From positions 1 to 58,273 of the forward strand of contig JAVBSS010000047.1 of NCBI GenBank assembly GCA_031556525.1: a DNA stretch of 58,273 nt. The letters run 5' to 3'. The DNA is from JAVBSN01 sp031556525. Its GTDB lineage: Bacteria > Bacillota > Clostridia > Lachnospirales > Lachnospiraceae. The translations under genes were made by a program, and so were the position numbers. Below the pieces are notes generated by a model that did no database searches, was not told where the DNA came from, and saw only the letters and a program-made list of their open reading frames with translations. This document shows, piece by piece, positions 40,772 through 50,212 of the stretch. Within the stretch, counting starts at the first letter, position 1, and the number at the start of each line of letters is the position of its first letter.

Positions 40772-42979
40772 ATGGACGTTTATAATATATTAAATAAAGA
40801 ACAAGCAAAAGGTGTGTTAACAACCGAGGGGCCTGTATTATTATTGGCAGGAGCAGGATCGGGAAAAACAAGAGTAATCACTCATAGAATAGCTTACTTA
40901 ATTGAAGAAAAAGGTGTTAATCCATATAATATTTTGGCTATTACATTTACTAATAAGGCAGCAGGAGAGATGAGGGAGCGAGTTGATAAGCTCGTTGGTT
41001 TTGGTGCTGAAAATGTATGGATTAGTACATTTCACTCTATGTGTGTAAGAATTCTTAGAAGATATATAGATAGACTGGGATACAATACTAATTTTACAAT
41101 ATATGATAGTGATGACCAGAAGACAGTTGTAAAAGAATGTATTAAAAAATTAGAATTAGATTCCAAAATGTACTCAGAAAAGATGTTAATAGGAGCAATA
41201 TCTAAAGCAAAAGAACAGTACAAATCTGTTCATGAATATGATATTGAGGCGCAAGGTGACTATAGAAAGATGCAAATTGCTAAAGTATATGCTGAATATC
41301 AGAGAAAGCTTAAGGCAAACAATGCACTTGATTTTGATGACCTTCTTTTTAAAACAGTGGATTTATTTAGAATTGATCCAGAAGTATTAAATAGTTATCA
41401 GGAAAGATTTAAATACATAATGGTAGATGAATATCAAGATACTAATAATATTCAATTTCTTCTTATTAGTCACCTAGCAAGTAAGTACAAAAATCTATGT
41501 GTTGTTGGTGATGATGATCAATCTATCTATAAATTTAGAGGAGCAAATATTTATAATATTCTTAACTTTGAAAATGAGTATAAGAATACAAATGTTATTA
41601 AATTGGAGCAAAATTATCGTTCTACAGGAAATATATTGAAGGCGGCTAATCAAGTAATTAAACATAATGAAGGTCGTAAAGATAAAGCGTTATGGACTGA
41701 ACAAGATGATGGAGATTTAATAGCATTTAGACAATATGAAAGTGAATATATGGAGGCAGAAGGAGTAGTATCTGAGATTGCCAGAAGTCATAGAGATGAA
41801 GGTAGATATTATAATGATTTTGCTATTCTTTATAGAACTAATGCACAGTCACGTATATATGAAGAAAAACTTCTTATGAGAAATATTCCATATAAAATAA
41901 TTGGCGGTCAGAATTTCTATGCAAGACGAGAAATAAAAGACTTAATTTGCTATTTAAAGACTATAGAAAATGGACAAGATGATATATCAGTAAAGAGAGT
42001 AGTAAATGTCCCTAAAAGGGGCATAGGAGCAGCTACAATAGATAAATTGCAGGTATATGCAGATAGTGTAGGTGTTGGAATATTGGATGCTATGTTTGAA
42101 GCAGAAGCAGTTCCAGGATTGGGCAAAACAGTTACAAAATTAATTCCATTTACTGATTTAATAGTTGATATGCGTCAAATGTTGAAAAATGGCGGTAGTA
42201 TTATTGATATGTTTGAGGAATTGCTTGATAGAACAGGATATTGGGAAGGATTAGTTGTAGAGCATACAGAAGAGGCACAAGCAAGATTAGAGAATATAGA
42301 TGAATTGAAAAATAAAATAGTAAAGTACGAAGATGAAGCGGAAAATCCTAATCTGAGTGAATTATTAGAAGAAATAGCTCTTGTTGCAGACATTGATAAT
42401 TTAGATGAGTCTAACGAACGCGTAGTATTAATGACATTGCATAGTGCTAAAGGTCTAGAATTTCCGTGTGTATTTCTTGGAGGAATGGAAGAGCAATTAT
42501 TTCCAAGTGGAATGGCTGTTAGATCTGATGATGAAGATGAGATTGAGGAAGAGAGAAGATTGTGTTATGTAGGCATTACTAGAGCGATGGAAAAATTATA
42601 TTTAAGTGCAGCTAAGATTCGTATGATACACGGTAGCACTAATGCTAATGCAGTTTCTAGATTTATAAAAGAAATTTCACCAGATATATTAGATATGGAT
42701 AGGAGAACCACAGAAGCGGCAAGTAAACCAGTATTTAAGTTAAATCCTAATGCACCTGAAAGTTATAATAAAAAGCCACTTTTTGGTAAAGAATTTGTTG
42801 TAAATAAGGCAGAGACTTTGGAATATCAGGTAGGAGATACAGTTAAGCACATTAAATTTGGTATTGGAACTGTTACTGGAATTGTTTCAGGAGGCAAGGA
42901 TTACGAAGTTACTGTAGACTTTGAAACTGTAGGCGTTAAGAAGATGTTTGCATCATTTGCTAATTTAAAAAAACAATAG
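40772..42979 (+). CDS. pcrA: ATP-dependent DNA helicase PcrA (UvrD/Rep family)
   Basis: This 735-residue superfamily 1 helicase has motif I AGAGSGKTRVITHRIAYL (27-44), motif Ia/Ib ITFTNKAAGEMRER, motif II VDEYQDTNN, motif III GDDDQSIYKFRGA, motif IV EQNYRST, motif V TLHSAKGLEFPCVF and motif VI RRLCYVGITRAMEKL. The C-terminus (YQVGDTVKHIKFGIGTVTGI) is the Tudor-like domain that contacts RNA polymerase in PcrA. It functions in nucleotide-excision repair and in clearing replication-transcription conflicts. GAGGGG precedes ATG 40772. Confidence 0.97.
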   Translation: MDVYNILNKEQAKGVLTTEGPVLLLAGAGSGKTRVITHRIAYLIEEKGVNPYNILAITFTNKAAGEMRERVDKLVGFGAENVWISTFHSMCVRILRRYIDRLGYNTNFTIYDSDDQKTVVKECIKKLELDSKMYSEKMLIGAISKAKEQYKSVHEYDIEAQGDYRKMQIAKVYAEYQRKLKANNALDFDDLLFKTVDLFRIDPEVLNSYQERFKYIMVDEYQDTNNIQFLLISHLASKYKNLCVVGDDDQSIYKFRGANIYNILNFENEYKNTNVIKLEQNYRSTGNILKAANQVIKHNEGRKDKALWTEQDDGDLIAFRQYESEYMEAEGVVSEIARSHRDEGRYYNDFAILYRTNAQSRIYEEKLLMRNIPYKIIGGQNFYARREIKDLICYLKTIENGQDDISVKRVVNVPKRGIGAATIDKLQVYADSVGVGILDAMFEAEAVPGLGKTVTKLIPFTDLIVDMRQMLKNGGSIIDMFEELLDRTGYWEGLVVEHTEEAQARLENIDELKNKIVKYEDEAENPNLSELLEEIALVADIDNLDESNERVVLMTLHSAKGLEFPCVFLGGMEEQLFPSGMAVRSDDEDEIEEERRLCYVGITRAMEKLYLSAAKIRMIHGSTNANAVSRFIKEISPDILDMDRRTTEAASKPVFKLNPNAPESYNKKPLFGKEFVVNKAETLEYQVGDTVKHIKFGIGTVTGIVSGGKDYEVTVDFETVGVKKMFASFANLKKQ

Positions 42980-43088
42980 CAAATGTAATATAGGTATGAT
43001 ATAATACATAATAAATTGTAAAATGTGGTATTATATATAGTGACCACAGAATCTAAACTATGTAATAATATGGAAAGGGTGAATTATT

Positions 43089-43340
43089 ATGAAACGTATT
43101 GAAGATTTAATAAGTGTAGCAAAATTAAGTGAGTTAATGAAAAAAGATGATCATAATGAGAAAACAGGAAATAAAATATTATGGGTATTAGCAATTATAG
43201 GTGCTATTGCAGCAGTAGCAGGTATTGCATTTGCTGTATACAAATATTTAACACCAGATTACCTAGATGATTTTGATGATTTCGATGATGATTTTGACGA
43301 TGATTTTTTTGATGATGATGATGTGGAAATTGTAAAATAA
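43089..43340 (+). CDS. Small membrane protein with acidic Asp-rich tail
   Basis: This 83-residue protein has a charged N-terminus (about 1-28), one transmembrane helix (about 31-50) and an extreme acidic tail of mostly Asp and Phe (about 56-80). AAAGGGTG precedes ATG 43089. No family recognised; it resembles small Lachnospiraceae membrane proteins often found downstream of pcrA. It ends at a strong terminator. Confidence 0.65.
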   Translation: MKRIEDLISVAKLSELMKKDDHNEKTGNKILWVLAIIGAIAAVAGIAFAVYKYLTPDYLDDFDDFDDDFDDDFFDDDDVEIVK

Positions 43341-43366
43341 TAGCATAATTAATTGTTGTTACTTTT

Positions 43367-43407
43367 CTCAAGGAGACAATTAAATTTTTGTTTCCTTGAG
43401 TTTTTTT
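43367..43407 (+). terminator. Terminator upstream of the tRNA cluster
   Basis: CTCAAGGA (43367-43374) pairs with TCCTTGAG (43393-43400), followed by seven Ts. Confidence 0.88.
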
Positions 43408-43490
43408 GTTTTTTTTATAGGCGAAGAACCTCGTGTTTACGTTGAATTTTCAGAATTTTATATAAAATTAAAAAAAATTAAAAAATATGG

Positions 43491-43519
43491 TTGACAAGGG
43501 TATCTAGTTGAGATATAAT
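43491..43519 (+). promoter_or_regulatory. Consensus promoter of the tRNA cluster
   Basis: TTGACA (43491-43496), exactly 17 bases, TATAAT (43514-43519): a perfect sigma-A consensus, as expected for strong stable-RNA expression. Confidence 0.95.
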
Positions 43520-43561
43520 GGGTCTTGCGTTGAAGAACAGAAGAAATGAAAAACGCTTCAA

Positions 43562-43636
43562 CGGGGTGTGGCTCAGCTTGGCTAGAGCGCTTGATTTGGG
43601 ATCAAGAGGTCGCAGGTTCGAATCCTGTCACCCCGA
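43562..43636 (+). tRNA. tRNA-Pro(TGG)
   Basis: Acceptor CGGGGTG pairs with CACCCCG, anticodon loop TTTGGGA within CTTGA/TCAAG gives TGG, and GGTTCGAATCC forms the T loop. CCA is not encoded. Confidence 0.96.
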
Positions 43637-43664
43637 TTACGCAAGTAACTATTTAAGCAGATAT

Positions 43665-43735
43665 GCGGGTGTAGTTCAATGGTAGAACACTAGCCTTCCA
43701 AGCTAGATACGTGGGTTCGATTCCCATCACCCGCT
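43665..43735 (+). tRNA. tRNA-Gly(TCC)
   Basis: Acceptor GCGGGTG/CACCCGC, anticodon loop CTTCCAA within CTAGC/GCTAG gives TCC, T loop GGTTCGATTCC. CCA is not encoded. Confidence 0.96.
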
Positions 43736-43762
43736 TTTTCTTTAGCCCAAAGCTAGAGATAT

Positions 43763-43836
<74 letters not shown>

Positions 43837-43852
43837 TTAGGCAATTTAATAT

Positions 43853-43927
43853 GGTGGGTATAGTGCAGTTGGTTAGCGCGCCAGATTGTGGTTCTGGATG
43901 TCTCGGGTTCGAATCCCGATATCCACC
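43853..43927 (+). tRNA. tRNA-His(GTG)
   Basis: Acceptor GTGGGTA/TATCCAC with the extra G at position -1 opposite discriminator C, diagnostic of tRNA-His. Anticodon loop TTGTGGT within CCAGA/TCTGG gives GTG. Confidence 0.97.
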
Positions 43928-43961
43928 CTTTAAATCTTAAAAGATTTAATTTAAGCAATAA

Positions 43962-44033
43962 TGGGCTATCGCCAAGCGGTAAGGCACAGGACTTTGACTC
44001 CTGCATTCGTTGGTTCAAATCCAACTAGCCCAG
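43962..44033 (+). tRNA. tRNA-Gln(TTG)
   Basis: Acceptor TGGGCTA/TAGCCCA, anticodon loop CTTTGAC within CAGGA/TCCTG gives TTG, T loop GGTTCAAATCC. Confidence 0.96.
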
Positions 44034-44038
44034 TTTAT

Positions 44039-44111
44039 GGAGCACTAGCTCAGTCGGTAGAGCACCTGACTTTTAATCAGGTTGTCGGGGGTTCGAACCC
44101 CCCGTGCTTCA
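44039..44111 (+). tRNA. tRNA-Lys(TTT)
   Basis: Acceptor GGAGCAC/GTGCTTC (one G-T pair), anticodon loop CTTTTAA within CCTGA/TCAGG gives TTT, T loop GGTTCGAACCC. Confidence 0.96.
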
Positions 44112-44171
44112 CTTGGTAGGAATACCAATAGTATTAATTAGTTCCACATAACTGTTAATACGAAATGATTT

Positions 44172-44251
44172 GCGGATGTGGCGGAACTGGCAGACGCGCT
44201 AGACTTAGGATCTAGTGGGAGACCGTGCAGGTTCAATTCCTGTCATCCGCA
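44172..44251 (+). tRNA. tRNA-Leu(TAG)
   Basis: Acceptor GCGGATG/CATCCGC, anticodon loop CTTAGGA within CTAGA/TCTAG gives TAG, and a long variable arm (TGGGAGACCGTG) marks a class II tRNA. The gap before it (44112-44171) is longer than in the rest of the cluster and contains no RNA gene. Confidence 0.96.
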
Positions 44252-44254
44252 CTA

Positions 44255-44291
44255 ACAAAAAAGACTTCAGTGGTACTGGAGTCTTTTTTGT
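44255..44291 (+). terminator. Terminator of the tRNA cluster
   Basis: GACTTCAGT and ACTGGAGTC (one G-T pair) enclose GGT, flanked by AAAAAA and TTTTTT. From here to the next gene at 44472 (about 180 bases) the DNA is AT-rich with no feature seen. Confidence 0.95.
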
Positions 44292-44471
44292 TGCTTTATA
44301 ATATATATAGTGCGTATACTGAATATTAAAATTGATAATGTTAGTAATTAATCATTGTTTTATATTTCTAAATTTAATATAATATAAACTAATATGTTTA
44401 ATATTAAAGCACACAAGAAATATATAAAATACATATAAGTAATTAAGATGTACATATGGAGGGAAATTATT

Positions 44472-45002
44472 ATGGAGAGAAAAAATAACGATTTAGTACA
44501 ATTTTTAATTGGTTTAGCAATGCTTGTTGCAGGAGGATATGCTTTCTTAGCAAGAATATCTGTACATTCAAATATTGGTGGAAGGATGATGCTTGGTAAT
44601 ATTGGCGTAGCTGGTGGACTTATAGTAGTTCCATTTATAGTTGGAATTATGATGTTGTTTGCTATGCCTAAGAAATTTATTTCGAAATTAGTAACAGGTC
44701 TTGGATTATTATTAATTGTTGTATACGTAATAATGAATATCAACTTTAGCTTTAGAGGAGCAAACGCTTACGAATATTTATTAATGTTAGTTGGAATGTT
44801 TGGTGGGTTAGCATTAGTTCTTAAAGTATTATTATCTGATCCAGATAGATTTAAAGATGATTATGATTCGATGGATGATAGAGAAAGCAGTAGATCAAGA
44901 AAATCAAAAAATGTTACAACTACAACAACCACTACAACAACTACATCTGCAAATAGTGTTGAAGATGAACTTGAGGCAATGAAGAAAAAATACGATAAAT
45001 AG
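44472..45002 (+). CDS. Membrane protein of unknown function
   Basis: This 176-residue protein has four hydrophobic helices (about 8-26, 40-62, 70-90 and 98-115) and a hydrophilic C-terminus with SRSRKSK, a Thr repeat of about twelve residues (positions 149-160) and a final charged stretch. GGAGGGA precedes ATG 44472; an upstream in-frame ATG overlaps that site. No family recognised. It stands between the tRNA cluster and the acyl-CoA synthetase. Confidence 0.65.
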   Translation: MERKNNDLVQFLIGLAMLVAGGYAFLARISVHSNIGGRMMLGNIGVAGGLIVVPFIVGIMMLFAMPKKFISKLVTGLGLLLIVVYVIMNINFSFRGANAYEYLLMLVGMFGGLALVLKVLLSDPDRFKDDYDSMDDRESSRSRKSKNVTTTTTTTTTTSANSVEDELEAMKKKYDK

Positions 45003-45093
45003 GTTTACTTTTTCGCTTTAATGTGGCAAAATATATATTGTACTGCTTATATATAAAACAGTATAGTTATAAGGTTTGAAAGGAAGAAAAACA

Positions 45094-46731
45094 ATGCCTA
45101 TCACAGAGATACTAGAGAGAAACTGTAAATTATATGGTGATGATATATGTTTAGTAGAGATTAATCCAGAGATAAAAGAAACTAGACGCGTCACATGGAA
45201 AGAATATGAGCTTATTGAGCCTAATCCAATATCTCATTATTATAGAAGAGAAATAACTTGGAACGTATTTAACGAAAAAGCTAATCGTTTTGCAAATCTA
45301 CTTATTAGTAGAGGGGTTAAAAAGGGCGATAAGGTTGCCATTTTATTAATGAATTGTTTGGAGTGGCTTCCAATATATTTTGGAATATTAAAGACAGGTG
45401 CTTTAGCAGTGCCACTTAATTTTAGATATGCTTCTGATGAGATAGCGTATTGCTTGGATTTAGCAGAAGTGGATGTGCTGGTATTTGGATCGGAATTTAT
45501 CGGTCGTGTTGAAGAGATTGCAGAGAATATAAGTAAGAATAGATTATTATTTTTTGCGGGAGACAATTGTCCTACATTTGCAGAGGATTACAATTCTTTA
45601 ACGGCAAATTGTTCTAGCCAAGTTCCATTAGTAAGAGTTACAGATGAAGATGATGCAGCAATATATTTTTCATCAGGAACGACAGGTTTTCCAAAGGCTA
45701 TATTGCATAATCATACAAGCCTTATGCATGCATGTAATGTAGAGCAGAAACACCATGAACAAACAAGAGAAGATGTATTTTTATGTATACCTCCACTTTA
45801 CCATACAGGAGCAAAGATGCATTGGTTTGGAAGTTTTCTAGAAGGTGGAAAAGCAGTTTTACTTAAAGGAACTAAACCAGAAGCTATATTAGATGCTGTG
45901 TCAAAAGAAAAGTGTACAATTGTATGGTTATTAGTGCCATGGGCACAAGATATATTAGATGCTATTGATAGAGGTGATATTAACATCAATGATTATGAAT
46001 TAGCTCAATGGAGACTAATGCATATAGGAGCACAACCTGTTCCACCAAGTTTAATAACTCGATGGGAAAAGGTATTCCCTAACCACAAATATGATACTAA
46101 CTATGGATTGAGTGAATCAATAGGACCAGGATGTGTACATTTAGGAATGGATAATATACATAAAGTTGGTGCTATAGGACAAGCTGGTTACGGTTGGAAG
46201 GTCAAAATAGTAGATGAGAATAGAGATACTGTTAATCAAGGAGAAGTTGGAGAGTTAGTTGTTAAAGGACCAGGTGTTATGACTTGTTACTATAATGATC
46301 CTGAAGCAACTGCTGAGGTGTTAGAAGACGATTGGTTATTTACTGGTGATATGGCTAAGGAAGATGAAGATGGATTCATATTCTTAGTAGACCGTAAGAA
46401 GGATGTTGTTATAAGCGGTGGAGAAAATATATATCCAGTTCAAATAGAAGATTTTTTAAGAAATAATAATGCAATTAAAGATGTTGCAGTAATAGGATTA
46501 CCAGATAAACGACTAGGTGAGATAACGGCAGCTATAATTGAAATTAAGGAAGGTTTTACTTGTACAGAAGAAGATATTAATCAATTCTGTCATAAGCTTC
46601 CGAGGTATAAGAGGCCTCATAGAGTAATATTTGCAGATATACCTAGAAACCCTACAGGTAAGATTGAGAAACCAAAATTAAGAGAAATCTATTGTGGAGA
46701 GAGTGTAGTTGCTACTCAGAATAGAGGATAA
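45094..46731 (+). CDS. AMP-forming acyl-CoA synthetase
   Basis: This 545-residue enzyme belongs to the ANL superfamily. The AMP-binding P-loop-like motif is YFSSGTTGFPKAILHNH (about 190-206), with NYGLSESIG (A5), WLFTGDMAKEDEDGFIFLVDRKKDVV (A7/A8 with hinge Asp) and NPTGKIEKPKL (A10 catalytic Lys). It activates a carboxylic acid to an acyl-AMP and then acyl-CoA; similarity is to fatty-acid-type ligases but the substrate is unknown. AAAGGA precedes ATG 45094. It ends at the terminator starting at 46739. Confidence 0.93.
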   Translation: MPITEILERNCKLYGDDICLVEINPEIKETRRVTWKEYELIEPNPISHYYRREITWNVFNEKANRFANLLISRGVKKGDKVAILLMNCLEWLPIYFGILKTGALAVPLNFRYASDEIAYCLDLAEVDVLVFGSEFIGRVEEIAENISKNRLLFFAGDNCPTFAEDYNSLTANCSSQVPLVRVTDEDDAAIYFSSGTTGFPKAILHNHTSLMHACNVEQKHHEQTREDVFLCIPPLYHTGAKMHWFGSFLEGGKAVLLKGTKPEAILDAVSKEKCTIVWLLVPWAQDILDAIDRGDININDYELAQWRLMHIGAQPVPPSLITRWEKVFPNHKYDTNYGLSESIGPGCVHLGMDNIHKVGAIGQAGYGWKVKIVDENRDTVNQGEVGELVVKGPGVMTCYYNDPEATAEVLEDDWLFTGDMAKEDEDGFIFLVDRKKDVVISGGENIYPVQIEDFLRNNNAIKDVAVIGLPDKRLGEITAAIIEIKEGFTCTEEDINQFCHKLPRYKRPHRVIFADIPRNPTGKIEKPKLREIYCGESVVATQNRG

Positions 46732-46738
46732 TATTATT

Positions 46739-46780
46739 AATACGTATAGACGTTATGAATAAATGTCTATACGTATTTTT
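46739..46780 (+). terminator. Terminator of the acyl-CoA synthetase gene
   Basis: TACGTATAGAC (46741-46751) and GTCTATACGTA (46765-46775) form a perfect 11-bp stem, extended by AA/TT, and a T-run follows. Confidence 0.92.
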
Positions 46781-46897
46781 AATTTTAAATCAATGTAAAA
46801 TCTTTGGAAAGATTATATAATGTTATGACAAGTTGCTTGAATATTGAAGATATTAATAATATAATTAGGGTGTAAAAGGGAAAAGGATGGATCGTAT

Positions 46898-49735
46898 ATG
46901 AAATCGTTGAAAGAAATTATAGGAATACAAAAAGAGATTTTAGAAGAAGATGAGATAGTGATACAGGACATACTTGGTGCTGTTGACGTTGGAATGTGGA
47001 AGATGGAATTAGTAAAAGATGAACAGCCAAGAATGTATGGTGATAGAACAATGGATAAACTTATGGGGGTAAAGGAAGAAGTATCACCGGAAGAATATTA
47101 TAAGATATGGTATAGCAATATTGTTGATAGATATTATGAAAAAGTAGCTGCTGGCGTAAGTAGAATTTTAGAAGGCGATATGACGGAAATAGAATATCTG
47201 TGGGTACACCCAGATTGGGGAGAGATAAGGGTTAGGTGTGGTGGTTCTAAAAATAAAGAGATAGATGATATAACAGTAATAAATGGATATCATCAAGATG
47301 TCACTCAAATATATTCGTTACAACGAAAGGTGAAGAGTAATGAAGAGGTTTTTGCATCGTTAAGTAATAGCTATAATTTGGTGCTTTCTGTGGATTTAGA
47401 AGAGGATACATATGAAATACTTAAGCAAGATAATAATATAGAAGAATATTTTTTGGATGGGAATTATTCATACACCAAATTACAGAAAAAAATATTGGAT
47501 AATTTTATACATTATGATGATAGAGAAAATATGAGCGAGTTTGGTAGTATTGTGAATTTGCAAAAAGCTGTAGATGAAAGCAAGCCGTATGTTGAAATGA
47601 TGGCAAGAATGAAGGTTGGGGATGGAAGTTATATATGGATGAGATTTAGCTATATATTTGTAGAGGCAAATGAAGGAGTTACAACAAAAGTACTATGTGT
47701 ATCAGCGGATATTAATGAAGAATTTCAGAAAATGCTAGAAGCTGAAATGAAAGATAAGATATATGCAACATCTGTAGATATAACATATCAGACAATAGTT
47801 AAAGTTAATTTATTGGAAAATATGTTTGTTGTAATGAAGAGGGATAGTAGACTAAGCGATATATCACTCTATGAAGATAATTATGATTGTATGATAGAGC
47901 AAGTTGTAGAATATATTCATCCAGAAGACAGAGAAGAATTTCTAAATACAGTATCAAGAAAAAGTATATTTAGAGTAATTGAAAATAATGAGACGGAATG
48001 TGAAGTGCAATACAGAAGATTAGGGATAGATGGAATCTACCGTTGGAAAAGTATAAGTGTAATATATATGAAACAAGAACTCTCTGAAGATATAATTGTT
48101 GTAATATTTTTAAAAGATATTGATGGTTGGAAAAGTAGAGAAGAACAATCAAAACAATTGTTGGAAGAAGCACTTCAAAATGCAAACCATGCTAGTAATG
48201 CAAAAACAGAATTTTTGTCGCGTATGAGTCATGATATAAGAACACCGTTAAATGCAATTATAGGTATGACTACATTGGGATTGGCGCATACAGAGGATTC
48301 TATGAAGGTTACAGAATGTCTTGAAAAGATAACAATATCAAGTAAAATATTATTGAATCTTATTAATGAAGTATTAGATATGAATAGAATTGAAAGTGGT
48401 AAGATTGAGTTATATGAGGAAGAATTTAGCTTGTCTGATACTATTGAAGAAGTAGTATCAGTAATACAACCAATGGCTCAGAAGAAAAATCAGTTGTTTG
48501 AGGTTATAGCAGAAGAAGTTAATCATGAAAAAATAGTTACGGATGTACAGAGAATTAGTCAAATAATATTAAATCTTGTTACTAATGCTGTGAAATATAC
48601 CTCGGATAATGGATTAGTAAAAATAACTATAAAAGAGAAAAAATCATATGTTCAAGGATATGCAAATTATAGCTTTATTGTTGAAGATAATGGTATGGGA
48701 ATGACAGAAGAGTTTTTGGAAAAAATATTTGATCCGTTTACAAGAGCAGAAGATTCTAGAGTTAGTAAAACTCAAGGAACTGGTTTAGGAATGTCTATTG
48801 TAAAAAATATTGTTGATATGATGAATGGAACTATTGTGGTAGATAGTCAAGTGGGAAAGGGTAGCAAATTTTGTGTAGAACTGCCTATAAAATATATAGA
48901 AAATAATGAAAGTGAAAAATATCGTTATAAGAATCGTAATGTATTGATAATTGATGATGAAGAATTGGTATGTATCGCGGCATGTAAGATGTTATCAAGT
49001 ATAGGAATTAAGGGAGAATATATTGTTAATGGGAGTGAAGGATTAGAAAAAATACTTTCAGAATACAAAAATGGAAAATCTTATTATGCAGTGATTATCG
49101 ATTGGAAAATGCCAGATATGAGTGGATTAGAGATAATCCAAGAAATTAGAAAAAACATAGGTAGAGATTTACCTGTTATTGTAACATCGTCGTATGATAG
49201 AGCGGAGATAGAACAAGATATGGTAAGCTTAGGTACGAACGGTTTTATTAATAAACCATTGTTTAAATCGAGGTTAGTAGATCAATTTAATAAAATAGAT
49301 AAAAATCAGATGATGGAAGTAATAGAGAAAGAAGATGTTTTTAATGTATCATTTGAAGGAAAGAATATTTTATTGGTTGAAGATAATGAAATAAATAGGG
49401 ATATGTTATATGATATTTTGGGAATGGTACAATTACATGTACATACTGCAGAAAACGGAAGAGAAGGTGTCGATATCTTTAATGCTTCTAAACCAGGGTA
49501 TTATAGTTTGATATTAATGGATGTTCAAATGCCGGTGCTTAATGGACTTGATGCAGCAACAGAGATTAGAAATTTGCAAAGAGAAGATGCACAGTCGATA
49601 CCGATTATAGCTATGACAGCAAATGCATTTGCAGAAGATATTCAAAAATCAAAAAGAGCAGGAATGAATGAACATATTGCTAAACCGTTAGAGCTAGAAT
49701 ATGTAATTAAAAGGTTGAAAAATTATATAAAATAG
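46898..49735 (+). CDS. Hybrid sensor histidine kinase with two receiver domains
   Basis: This 945-residue cytoplasmic protein (no transmembrane helix or signal peptide seen) has two or three PAS-like sensor regions (about 40-130, 150-280 and 295-405), then HisKA with H445 in SRMSHDIRTPLNAIIGM, a HATPase domain (NLVTNAVKYT, VEDNGMGM, GTGLGMSIVK), a first receiver with D735 (AVIIDWKMPDMSG) and a second with D875 (ILMDVQMPVLNGL). The order sensor-kinase-REC-REC with a separate HPt gene just downstream indicates a multistep phosphorelay. AAAAGGA precedes ATG 46898. The signal is unknown. Confidence 0.93.
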   Translation: MKSLKEIIGIQKEILEEDEIVIQDILGAVDVGMWKMELVKDEQPRMYGDRTMDKLMGVKEEVSPEEYYKIWYSNIVDRYYEKVAAGVSRILEGDMTEIEYLWVHPDWGEIRVRCGGSKNKEIDDITVINGYHQDVTQIYSLQRKVKSNEEVFASLSNSYNLVLSVDLEEDTYEILKQDNNIEEYFLDGNYSYTKLQKKILDNFIHYDDRENMSEFGSIVNLQKAVDESKPYVEMMARMKVGDGSYIWMRFSYIFVEANEGVTTKVLCVSADINEEFQKMLEAEMKDKIYATSVDITYQTIVKVNLLENMFVVMKRDSRLSDISLYEDNYDCMIEQVVEYIHPEDREEFLNTVSRKSIFRVIENNETECEVQYRRLGIDGIYRWKSISVIYMKQELSEDIIVVIFLKDIDGWKSREEQSKQLLEEALQNANHASNAKTEFLSRMSHDIRTPLNAIIGMTTLGLAHTEDSMKVTECLEKITISSKILLNLINEVLDMNRIESGKIELYEEEFSLSDTIEEVVSVIQPMAQKKNQLFEVIAEEVNHEKIVTDVQRISQIILNLVTNAVKYTSDNGLVKITIKEKKSYVQGYANYSFIVEDNGMGMTEEFLEKIFDPFTRAEDSRVSKTQGTGLGMSIVKNIVDMMNGTIVVDSQVGKGSKFCVELPIKYIENNESEKYRYKNRNVLIIDDEELVCIAACKMLSSIGIKGEYIVNGSEGLEKILSEYKNGKSYYAVIIDWKMPDMSGLEIIQEIRKNIGRDLPVIVTSSYDRAEIEQDMVSLGTNGFINKPLFKSRLVDQFNKIDKNQMMEVIEKEDVFNVSFEGKNILLVEDNEINRDMLYDILGMVQLHVHTAENGREGVDIFNASKPGYYSLILMDVQMPVLNGLDAATEIRNLQREDAQSIPIIAMTANAFAEDIQKSKRAGMNEHIAKPLELEYVIKRLKNYIK

Positions 49736-49783
49736 TGTTAAATAGAGACAAATGGATAATAGTGATGTGAAGGGAGAATTGTT

Positions 49784-50134
49784 ATGGAAATAAGCCAATA
49801 TGGGGAATACGGTATTGATTATAACGAAGGAATGAATCGTTTTATGAATAAAGAGGATTTATTTATAAAGTTTTTATTCAAATTTAGAGGTGATCAAAGT
49901 TATAACCAACTTAAGGAAGCGATAGATAATGATGATAATGATGCTGCATTTAAGGCGGCGCATACATTGAAAGGTGTAGCAGCTAATTTGTCTATGACAG
50001 TTTTAGCTAAGGCAGCAAGTGATGTTACAGAAGAATTTAGAACGGGCAATGGAGAAGTTGGTAAGTCATTAATGCCGAATGTGGACGAAGGATATTCGAA
50101 AGTAATTACATTCTTAGAAATGTTAGAAAATTAA
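49784..50134 (+). CDS. HPt-domain phosphotransfer protein
   Basis: This 116-residue protein is a single HPt four-helix bundle with phosphoacceptor H60 in AAFKAAHTLKGVAANLSM. It has no other domain. It lies 48 bases after the hybrid kinase gene and should accept phosphate from a receiver of that kinase and pass it on. No DNA-binding output protein is encoded in the window, so the relay target is elsewhere or is the kinase itself. Confidence 0.92.
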   Translation: MEISQYGEYGIDYNEGMNRFMNKEDLFIKFLFKFRGDQSYNQLKEAIDNDDNDAAFKAAHTLKGVAANLSMTVLAKAASDVTEEFRTGNGEVGKSLMPNVDEGYSKVITFLEMLEN

Positions 50135-50212
50135 GATTAAACCAATTAAATATATTCATTAACATATTATTTATTACATATATTAGTATTGAATAAATGT
50201 ATTAGGGGTAAT

